This document shows positions 21,808 to 29,034 of a stretch of 33,712 bases of DNA, one piece after another. Positions within the stretch are counted from its first letter, which is position 1; every line of letters starts with the position of its first letter. Below the pieces are notes generated by a model that saw only the letters and a program-made list of their open reading frames with translations, had not been told where the DNA came from and did not search any database. This DNA comes from Muribaculaceae bacterium (GTDB lineage Bacteria; Bacteroidota; Bacteroidia; Bacteroidales; Muribaculaceae): NCBI GenBank assembly GCA_017427945.1, contig JAFRRT010000034.1, forward strand, positions 1 through 33,712, written 5' to 3'. The translations under genes and the position numbers were made by a program.

Positions 21808-24015
21808 ATGATTCAGACTGTACTGAAGCGTGATGGTCGCGTCGTCGGCTATAACGAAGAAAAAATCAAAGCTGCAATCCGCAAAGCCATGCTCGCCACC
21901 GAAATGGGTGAGGACGAGAGCTTGATTCAGCGCATAGCCGACCGCATCGGACAACGCGGTCGCGCACAAATGAGTGTCGAGGACATTCAGGACCAAGTGG
22001 AACTGGAACTGATGAAAAGCCCCCGCAAGGAGGTGGCGCGTTGCTACATCAACTATCGCCAGAAGCGCAGCGTGGCTCGCAAGGCCAAGACGCGTGACCT
22101 TTTCCTGGAAATCATCAATGCCAAGAACAACGACGTCACACGCGAGAACGCTAACATGAATGCCGACACCCCTGCCGGCATGATGATGAAGTTCGCGAGC
22201 GAGACGACAAAACCCTTCGTCGATGATTACCTCTTGAGCGAGGAAGCACGTGAGGCGGTGCGCGGCAATTACCTTCACATCCACGACAAGGACTATTATC
22301 CCACCAAGAGCCTCACCTGTGTCCAGCATCCGTTGGATAAGGTACTGGAGCAGGGATACATGGCGGGCCATGGCGAGTCGCGCCCTGCCAAGCGCATCGA
22401 GACGGCAGGCGTCATTGCCTGCATCACGATGGAGACCGCCCAGAACGAGATGCACGGTGGTCAGGCTATCCCGGCATTTGACTTCTATCTGGCTCCTTAT
22501 GTCCGTCTCTCGTTCATCGAGGAAGTGAAGAATCTTGAGGAAATCATGGGACAGGACTACAGCCGCCTTTATGATGCGAAACTCGACGACTTCATCGAGC
22601 GTGACCTGGACTTCCTGCAGGGCGACGAGCGCATCCTGCAACATGCCGTCAACAAGACGGTGCGCCGTGTTCACCAGGCGATGGAGGCCTTTATCCACAA
22701 CATGAACTCCATTCACTCGCGCGGAGGCAACCAGGTGGTCTTCAGCTCCATCAACTATGGCACCGACACCAGTGCCGAGGGGCGCTGCATCATCCGTGAA
22801 CTGCTCAACTCCACCTACGAGGGTGTGGGCAACGGCTCTACCGCCATCTTCCCCATCCAGATTTGGAAAAAGAAGACCGGCGTGAGCTACAAGCCCGGGG
22901 ATCCCAACTACGACCTCTACCAGCTCGCCTGCAAGGTTACGGCACGCCGTTTCTTCCCCAACTTCGTCAACCTCGACGCCACTTACAACCAGCATGACCT
23001 GTGGCGTGCCGACGATCCCAAGCGCTACAAGTATGAGTTGGCGACGATGGGCTGCCGCACCCGTGTGTTCGATAACCGCTTTGGCGAGAAGACCTCCATC
23101 GGTCGCGGAAACCTCTCGTTCTCGACCATCAACATTGTGCGCCTTGCCATCGAGTGCATGGATATCAAGGACAAGCAGGAGCGCATCGACAGCTTCTTTG
23201 CGAAGTTGGACAATATGTTGGAAATCACCGCCCGTCAACTCAATGACCGCTACCAGTACCAAAAGACCGCCATGGCCAAGCAGTTCCCCCTGCTCATGTC
23301 GCAGCTATGGATTGGTGCCGATGAACTCAACCCCGACGACAAGGTCGAGAGCGTCATCAATCAGGGTACGCTGGGTATCGGTTTTATCGGTCTGGCCGAG
23401 TGCTTGATTGCCCTTGTTGGTCATCACCACGGCGAAAGCGACGAGGCACAGCAGCTGGGTGTCAAGATCATCACTTACATGCGTGACCGTATCAACGAGT
23501 TCAGTGAGCGCTATCAGCACAACTATAGTGTGCTCGCCACGCCTGCCGAGGGCCTTGCCGGCAAGTTCACCCGTCGTGACCGCAAAGACTTCGGCGAAAT
23601 TCCTGGCGTGACCGACAAGATTTACTATACCAACAGCAACCATGTGCCTGTCTATTACAAGTGCTCACCCAAGCACAAGGCCGAGGTCGAGGCGCCTTAT
23701 CATGCCCTTACTGGTGGCGGTCACATCTTCTATGTCGAGATTGACGGCGATGCCACCCACAACCCCGAGGCCATATCCAATGTGGTGGACCTGATGGACA
23801 AGTACAACATGGGCTACTGCTCGGTGAACCACAACCGCAACCGCTGCATGGACTGTGGTTATGAGGATGCCACCGAGGGCCTCGAGGAATGCCCCAACTG
23901 CCACAGCCACAACATCGATCGCCTGCAGCGCATCACCGGCTACCTAGTCGGCACTACCGACCGTTGGAACAGCGGCAAACTTGCCGAACTCAAGGATCGC
24001 GTCGTCCACAAATAG
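21808..24015 (+). CDS. nrdD: Anaerobic ribonucleoside-triphosphate reductase (class III)
   Basis: NrdD reduces ribonucleoside triphosphates to deoxy forms under anoxia using a glycyl radical, and needs no cobalamin. The 735-aa product starts with an ATP-cone regulatory domain (VLKRDGRVVGYNEEKIKAA, residues about 5-95). The catalytic ten-stranded barrel follows, with SLTCVQHPLDKVL and the MNSIHSRGGNQVVFSSINYG region. The C terminus has a zinc site of four cysteines (680, 683, 695, 698) and the glycyl-radical motif RITGYL with Gly711. nrdG follows 39 bases later, so they form an operon. Length and motifs are complete and nothing suggests inactivation. Confidence 0.97.
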   Translation: MIQTVLKRDGRVVGYNEEKIKAAIRKAMLATEMGEDESLIQRIADRIGQRGRAQMSVEDIQDQVELELMKSPRKEVARCYINYRQKRSVARKAKTRDLFLEIINAKNNDVTRENANMNADTPAGMMMKFASETTKPFVDDYLLSEEAREAVRGNYLHIHDKDYYPTKSLTCVQHPLDKVLEQGYMAGHGESRPAKRIETAGVIACITMETAQNEMHGGQAIPAFDFYLAPYVRLSFIEEVKNLEEIMGQDYSRLYDAKLDDFIERDLDFLQGDERILQHAVNKTVRRVHQAMEAFIHNMNSIHSRGGNQVVFSSINYGTDTSAEGRCIIRELLNSTYEGVGNGSTAIFPIQIWKKKTGVSYKPGDPNYDLYQLACKVTARRFFPNFVNLDATYNQHDLWRADDPKRYKYELATMGCRTRVFDNRFGEKTSIGRGNLSFSTINIVRLAIECMDIKDKQERIDSFFAKLDNMLEITARQLNDRYQYQKTAMAKQFPLLMSQLWIGADELNPDDKVESVINQGTLGIGFIGLAECLIALVGHHHGESDEAQQLGVKIITYMRDRINEFSERYQHNYSVLATPAEGLAGKFTRRDRKDFGEIPGVTDKIYYTNSNHVPVYYKCSPKHKAEVEAPYHALTGGGHIFYVEIDGDATHNPEAISNVVDLMDKYNMGYCSVNHNRNRCMDCGYEDATEGLEECPNCHSHNIDRLQRITGYLVGTTDRWNSGKLAELKDRVVHK

Positions 24016-24054
24016 GCGTTAGGCATTAGGCTCCTAACACCTAAAGCCTAAGAA

Positions 24055-24537
24055 ATGCTTCGCATTTTACATATCGTTGAAGGCACCAGTGTCGATGGGC
24101 CAGGTATGCGCACGTCAATTTACATGGCGGGCTGCAACCACCGTTGCCCTGGCTGTCACAATCCCCAGTCTTGGGATTTTAAGGGTGGGGAAGAGCGTAC
24201 TCTCGACGAACTGATGGCGGTCATTGCCTACAATGAGGCACCCGTCACCCTCTCGGGCGGCGACCCACTGCAGCAGCCCGACGGCACCCGCGCCCTCATT
24301 CACCGCATCAAGCAGGAGTTGGGCTACAACGTCTGGTGCTTCACTGGCTACACGTGGGAGGAAATCATGGAAGACCCCGCCCTTATGGCTGTCGTCCGCG
24401 AACTCGACGTCCTCGTCGATGGCCCTTTCATGCAGGCCGAGCGCGATACCACGCTCCGCTTTCGAGGCAGCCGCAACCAGCGCCTCATCGACGTCCAGAG
24501 CACCCTATCTACTGGCACCATCACTCTCTGGACCTGA
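24055..24537 (+). CDS. nrdG: Anaerobic ribonucleotide reductase activating protein
   Basis: NrdG is the radical-SAM activase that generates the glycyl radical on NrdD. The 160-aa product is of normal length. It carries the cluster motif CNHRCPGC with cysteines 27, 31 and 34, and the SAM-contacting TLSGGDPLQQP segment near residues 62-72. It ends with the ITLWT tail. It is downstream of nrdD on the same strand. A short GC-rich hairpin (CGCCCGCAGGGCG) about 30 bases after the stop may end the transcript. Confidence 0.96.
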   Translation: MLRILHIVEGTSVDGPGMRTSIYMAGCNHRCPGCHNPQSWDFKGGEERTLDELMAVIAYNEAPVTLSGGDPLQQPDGTRALIHRIKQELGYNVWCFTGYTWEEIMEDPALMAVVRELDVLVDGPFMQAERDTTLRFRGSRNQRLIDVQSTLSTGTITLWT

Positions 24538-24807
24538 TTCCTTCAGACTTTTAATGTCGTCTGTTTAATTTCCCGCCCGCAGGGCGTTTAAATATTGTAC
24601 GCGGCAGCCAATTAGTTAAATTAGAGAAATTAGCATTTGCCCCGCAGGGTTTGCGACAGCCATCTTGTTGTTCGCGCAATTAGTAGTTTATTTTCAGTTA
24701 TTCTTTTGTTGAATAACGAAAATTGATGAATCGTTGCCTTCGGTGAAGATAGGCTGCGCCTCAACAAAAAAAAAGAAAAATCTCTTTTTTATGTGCTCGG
24801 CTTGCAC

Positions 24808-24815
24808 TATCTTTG
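24808..24815 (+). promoter_or_regulatory. Promoter -7 element (TATCTTTG) of the second B12 locus
   Basis: TATCTTTG fits TAnnTTTG and is the same octamer as before the first riboswitch. It lies about 20 bases before the aptamer. The -33 area is T-rich, without a clean TTTG. The stretch 24538-24807 before it shows nothing else I can name beyond the small GC hairpin after nrdG. Confidence 0.65.
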
Positions 24816-24836
24816 CAGCGACAAATTGAACGTGTC

Positions 24837-25023
24837 AAGGTTCCCTGCCCTTCGAGAGGGACAGGGATGAAAAGGGAATCAGGTGAGAATCCTGGACAGT
24901 ACCCGCTGCTGTAACTCCCCGCGACACATTGCGCGGCACGCATGCCACTGGTTGCAAACTTAACGTCTGCATCATCACCGGGAAGGCGCCGACGCGATGG
25001 GGGAGAAGTCAGAAGACCTGCCT
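24837..25023 (+). promoter_or_regulatory. Second cobalamin riboswitch
   Basis: A CCCTGCCCTT/AGGGACAGGG hairpin is followed by AAAAGGGAATCAGGTGAGAA, TCCTGGACAG, CCCGCTGCTGTAA, the GCCACTGG block and the B12 box AGTCAGAAGACCTGCC at 25007-25022. The B12 box is identical to that of the first riboswitch. The aptamer core is closer to the family consensus than the first copy. Unlike the first, 160 bases separate the B12 box from the chosen start codon. Confidence 0.95.
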
Positions 25024-25182
25024 TCGCACGGCCAACTCTCGTGGTTCACGCGGCATTTGAACCCTGGCGAAGTAGATGATGCAGAGCAATACGCTCACAT
25101 TCTCAAATTTTGACCAATGCACAACCGGTGCAGTTTCATGTCGCATGATTCACAACAAATTGTGGAATTAATGAAATGTGAT

Positions 25183-27756
25183 ATGAAAAAATCAGTTCTT
25201 TCGGCAATTGTAGCTATGGCAGCATTGACTGCTCTGGCTGCCAATTCGCCTTATATCGCTCACGTATATGACTTTTTGCCCGCTCCGGGTCAGTTTGTAA
25301 ATGTGTTCCCGTCTTATTCACCGGGTTATACCCAGGACAGCATCAACGCACAACTGGAGAATGCTTTGTGCGGTAAGCTGGGGGGTACGGTCAGCCTGGG
25401 TAGCTACGGCGGCTACATTGTCTTTGGCTTTGACCACCCCGTGATCAACAAGCACGGCTATGATGTGAAGATCTATGGTAACGCCATGCAGAGCAACGCC
25501 GTTCCCGATCAGGCTGGAGGCAGCTGCGAACCGGGCATCATCATGGTGGGTGTTGACATGGATGGCGATGGTGTGCCCAGCGATGGCGATAAATGGTATG
25601 AAATAAAGGGCTCCGACTACGACCGTTGTCAGCATGGCTTTGAGGTGACTTACTATAAGCCCGACGAAAACAAAGAACGGGTGCCTCATGCCAGCTGGAG
25701 GTTCATCAACGACATCGAGTATGTCTATTGGACAAGTAATGACCAGAACCCCGACAGCACCAGCGGCTATGTATGGCGCAATACCTTCCGTAACCAACCT
25801 TATTGGCCCCTGTGGATTGAGGATACGGTGCTCACCTTCCGTGGCACTAAGTTGCCCAATACTTCCATCGACATGAGCGGTGGCAATGGCAATAACTGGT
25901 TCCAGCCCTTCTTTGGCGAGGGCTATGTGGACAACCTGCCCAATGGTAATGAGTCTGGTTTCATGATCGACTGGGCGGTTGACGAGGACGGCAATCCCGT
26001 CACACTCGACCACATCGATTTCATTAAAGTGTATAGCGCCCAATTCGACTATTGCGGTTGGCTGGGTGAGGTGTCAACCGAGGTTTGCGGAGCCGAGGAC
26101 CTGCACCCTGATGCCGAGCCTGATGTGCCCGGTCCTGGCCCCGACGATTTCACGTTCACCAATGGCGTTATCTTCATCAACGAGGACCGCTATGGGGCTA
26201 ACCAGGGCTCTATCAACTTCTACAATTACGACTATGACGAGATGGAGTATAACGTGTTTGCCATGGTCAACCCTGGCGTGAAGCTGGGTGTGACCTCGCA
26301 GCACGGGCAGCTCTTTGGCGGACGACTCTTTGTGGTAAGCAAGCAGGCCAACAGCAGCGAGGCGTCTGGCAGCACGGTGGGCTCACGTTTGGCAGTGCTC
26401 GATGCCGCTACGCTCAAGCAGCAGGGCAGCATCTTGCGCTTTGGCGCCACGCCCGACAGCGTGTATGATGGCCGTGCCTACTGTGCGGTCAACAACGATA
26501 AGGGATATGTCTCGACCAATGCCGGCATCTTTGTAGTGGATGTAGCCTCTTTGGCTGTCAGCGGCCCCATCGACGGCACGCAGTCCAGCGCCAAGGGCGA
26601 CTACAACAGCCTCTATTATGATCAGTGCGGCGACATGGTGCGCTTCGGTCAATATGTTTTTGCCGTGCAGCAGGGCAAGGGACTCCATGTGATTGACCCC
26701 GTTACCGATGCGGTTGTCACCACCTTGCCGTTCCCCGATATCGTCACGGTGTTTGTCACGGCTCAGGGACACCTGTTTGTGGCGAACAACAACCGTGAAG
26801 TCTATGACTTCGGCACTGGCCCTTATGAGGCCGATTTCACCCAGATTGACCCGGTGACTTTCGAAACGCTAGCCGTCCACCAGATTGATGGCGATAAAGG
26901 TGCCCTGTGTGCCTGGGGCGCTTGGCATGCCCGCATGTTGTGCGTGGATCCCAATGCCGAACGCGTGTATTACAACCACGAGGAATACCAGAACTTCATC
27001 AGTTGCTATGATATTACCACGCATGTGTTGACCGACCACTGTATCGACCTGCCCGACGGTGTGGAAATCAACTGGGACGGAACGCACAACGTTCAGGGGC
27101 TTTATGCTTCGGCCCTGAGTTTTGACCCGCACACCGGTGACCTTGTTGTACAGACCACCGAGGCGGCACCGATGTATGCCTATCAGAATTTCAATCACAA
27201 CTGGGTGCTGTTCTATGACGCTGCAACCCTTGAGCTCAAGCGCCAGGTGCGCCTTCAGGACGCTTATTGGTTCCCGGCAATGGCGGTTTACCCTGACGTG
27301 TGTGACCCGACGATTGCCATCGGGAACATGACACTGAACAAGGGAGCCAGTCAGGTCATCGATTTGACTGACGTGATTCAGGATGCAGACAACATGGCGG
27401 CTCTTGCCGTGACGGTAGCCAGCAGCGCAAACAATGCTGTGGCAAGTGCCGAGGTGAGTGGCTTGAACCTGATTATTGAGGGCCTGGCAAAGGGTACCAC
27501 CGAGGTAAATGTCACAACCGACAGCAATGGCAAAACAGCAAGCTGCACATTCACCGTAACGGTGACCTCAATGCCCGGCGATGTGAATATGGACGGTGTG
27601 TTGAGCATTGCTGATGTGACAAGCCTCATTGATGTGCTGCTGGGCTCAGGGCTCGATATCTACGACCTGGCGGCTGCCGACGTTGACGGCAACGGCAGTG
27701 TCACCATCGCCGATGTCACAAAACTCATTGATATCTTGTTGACCGGCAATCACTAA
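25183..27756 (+). CDS. Secreted fusion: GGYGGY domain + BtuG-like propeller + Ig-like + dockerin-like
   Basis: First gene behind the second riboswitch, 857 aa from the ATG at 25183, which opens the signal peptide (MKKSVLSAIVAMAALTALAA). Upstream in-frame ATGs exist from 25117 but would bury the signal. There is no lipobox cysteine. Residues about 22-312 match the third gene of the first B12 operon (LPAPGQFVNVFP, SLGSYGGYIVFGFDHPVIN, MDGDGVPSD, NQPYWPLWI, IDFIKVYSAQFDYCGW). Residues about 320-705 look like a DUF5074/YncE-type propeller (GVIFINEDRYGANQGSINFY and later blades), related in kind to BtuG but clearly divergent. Residues about 708-795 are Ig/bacterial cadherin-like. Residues 796-857 are two dockerin-like repeats (GDVNMDGVLSIADVTSLI). 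Corrinoid capture is inferred from riboswitch control and fold; it could instead bind another corrinoid-related ligand. Confidence 0.8.
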   Translation: MKKSVLSAIVAMAALTALAANSPYIAHVYDFLPAPGQFVNVFPSYSPGYTQDSINAQLENALCGKLGGTVSLGSYGGYIVFGFDHPVINKHGYDVKIYGNAMQSNAVPDQAGGSCEPGIIMVGVDMDGDGVPSDGDKWYEIKGSDYDRCQHGFEVTYYKPDENKERVPHASWRFINDIEYVYWTSNDQNPDSTSGYVWRNTFRNQPYWPLWIEDTVLTFRGTKLPNTSIDMSGGNGNNWFQPFFGEGYVDNLPNGNESGFMIDWAVDEDGNPVTLDHIDFIKVYSAQFDYCGWLGEVSTEVCGAEDLHPDAEPDVPGPGPDDFTFTNGVIFINEDRYGANQGSINFYNYDYDEMEYNVFAMVNPGVKLGVTSQHGQLFGGRLFVVSKQANSSEASGSTVGSRLAVLDAATLKQQGSILRFGATPDSVYDGRAYCAVNNDKGYVSTNAGIFVVDVASLAVSGPIDGTQSSAKGDYNSLYYDQCGDMVRFGQYVFAVQQGKGLHVIDPVTDAVVTTLPFPDIVTVFVTAQGHLFVANNNREVYDFGTGPYEADFTQIDPVTFETLAVHQIDGDKGALCAWGAWHARMLCVDPNAERVYYNHEEYQNFISCYDITTHVLTDHCIDLPDGVEINWDGTHNVQGLYASALSFDPHTGDLVVQTTEAAPMYAYQNFNHNWVLFYDAATLELKRQVRLQDAYWFPAMAVYPDVCDPTIAIGNMTLNKGASQVIDLTDVIQDADNMAALAVTVASSANNAVASAEVSGLNLIIEGLAKGTTEVNVTTDSNGKTASCTFTVTVTSMPGDVNMDGVLSIADVTSLIDVLLGSGLDIYDLAAADVDGNGSVTIADVTKLIDILLTGNH

Positions 27757-27800
27757 GACAATTATTCATTTTATTGTTTAACCGATAAATTTTTAATGAC

Positions 27801-28769
27801 ATGAAAAAGATTTTTACTTTGGCAATTGGAGCTTTGATGGCTTCGGCTGCATGGGCTGGTGTGATTACGCTTGACATGAACAAGGCGCTGAATCCCGAAA
27901 CGCTGACATTCGATGCGGTCGGCATGTGGACAGAGTGCTACAATGACGCGGACTACACATGGTTGGAGTTCGGAGATGCTAACGGAGAGTTCATGCTCTC
28001 ACACCTCATTGGCGGCGAAGGCTCGTCTTGGGGAGGATACTATTGGGAGGGCTTCTGCCCCGCCATCGGTGGTGACCAGACTGACTATAGCCAGACTGGT
28101 TGGACTAACAATCAGAGCGGTTGCATGGCTGGCGGCGGTTGCGTCATCAATGAAGATGGCAGCGTGACAGCCGATCCTGAGCAGCCCTATTTCGTGTGCT
28201 ACTACAGCTCTTGGTACGATGTTGATGGCAGCCTTCAGGTAATGTTCATGGATAAGAACGGCGCCACCACCTTTGAGCCGGTGGGCGTTTATGTCTGCAA
28301 CCACCCCTGGGCTTACTACGACTGCGAGCATGGTGAGGGTGTTGCCAGCGCATTTGAGGAAGGTGACTACTTAGAACTGACTGCTATTGGCGTGTCCGCA
28401 GATCGTGCCGAGACTAGTACCAGCATCCGTCTTGCCGAGTTTGTCGACGGTCAGCTCAACGTTGCCAACGACTGGACGTTCTTTGATCTCTCCAGCCTGG
28501 GCCAGGTCACAAAGGTTTACTTTACCCTGAGCTCGACCGATTCCGGTGACTGGGGCATGAACACCGCAGCCTACTTCTGCATGGACAAGTTCCAGGTGAG
28601 TGATGGAGAGCCCACATCTGTTAAGGATGTCAATGCCGAGAAGACTGTGGCTGGCGTGAAGTACGTGAACATGGCTGGCATGACCAGCGATAAGCCCTTT
28701 GATGGTGTGAATGTAGTCGTTACTACCTACAGTGATGGCTCTACCACCACCGCAAAGGTAATCAGGTAA
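27801..28769 (+). CDS. DUF4465-type secreted protein of the second B12 locus
   Basis: The product is 322 aa with a signal peptide (MKKIFTLAIGALMASAAWA). Residues about 30-275 match the DUF4465 pattern: a WEGFCPAIGGDQTDYS-like segment, GGGCVINEDGS, VGVYVCNHPWAYYDC, and the strong C-terminal block WTFFDLSSLGQV to DWGMNTAAYFCMDKF. DUF4465 proteins occur near B12 uptake genes in Bacteroidota; I do not know the molecular function and cannot say if this equals BtuH. The last ~45 residues (GVKYVNMAGMTSDKPF to STTTAKVIR) resemble beta-strand sorting tails of the type IX secretion kind; this is tentative. It lies 44 bases after the fusion gene with a terminator behind it, so it is probably under the same riboswitch. 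Confidence 0.78.
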   Translation: MKKIFTLAIGALMASAAWAGVITLDMNKALNPETLTFDAVGMWTECYNDADYTWLEFGDANGEFMLSHLIGGEGSSWGGYYWEGFCPAIGGDQTDYSQTGWTNNQSGCMAGGGCVINEDGSVTADPEQPYFVCYYSSWYDVDGSLQVMFMDKNGATTFEPVGVYVCNHPWAYYDCEHGEGVASAFEEGDYLELTAIGVSADRAETSTSIRLAEFVDGQLNVANDWTFFDLSSLGQVTKVYFTLSSTDSGDWGMNTAAYFCMDKFQVSDGEPTSVKDVNAEKTVAGVKYVNMAGMTSDKPFDGVNVVVTTYSDGSTTTAKVIR

Positions 28770-28815
28770 TGGAAATGAAAAGCGCATAATATAGTAGTAT
28801 ATAGTAACCGTGATT

Positions 28816-28869
28816 GAAGGTGCGTCCCGCGGCAATACAGGCCGTCAGGACGCACCTTCTGCTTTTTTT
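28816..28869 (+). terminator. Terminator of the second B12 locus
   Basis: GAAGGTGCGTCC (28816-28827) pairs perfectly with GGACGCACCTTC (28848-28859), 12 bp, followed by TGC and a run of seven T residues. It marks the end of the fusion-DUF4465 transcript. Confidence 0.93.
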
Positions 28870-28995
28870 AAGAGGTAAAATGCCATGCCTACTAAAAACG
28901 GTAGTTTTACTACACACATTAATAATAATATTATTAAAAATGTGTATGATGAAAAAATCTTCCCTTTTGGGGCTCTCTATCTCGATTTATTGACT

Positions 28996-29003
28996 TACCT
29001 TTG
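28996..29003 (+). promoter_or_regulatory. Possible -7 element (TACCTTTG) of topA
   Basis: TACCTTTG fits TAnnTTTG and is 32 bases before the topA start. The nearest upstream TTTG (28966-28969) is 26 bases away, longer than usual, so the -33 part is uncertain. Confidence 0.5.
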
Positions 29004-29034
29004 CAGCCGATTTTTAAAAAGTGTTGAAAAACGT

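Noticed and set aside
21790-23262. A 490-codon minus-strand open frame opposite nrdD
   Set aside because: It is the antisense shadow of nrdD, which has complete motifs in the plus frame. No promoter or start context supports the minus frame.
24761-24943. A 60-codon minus-strand frame across the second riboswitch
   Set aside because: It is inside a clear cobalamin aptamer and lacks any protein-like features.
28885-29034. A 50-codon N-terminal extension of topA
   Set aside because: The family N terminus begins at 29035. The extension carries the likely promoter element TACCTTTG and has no topoisomerase similarity.
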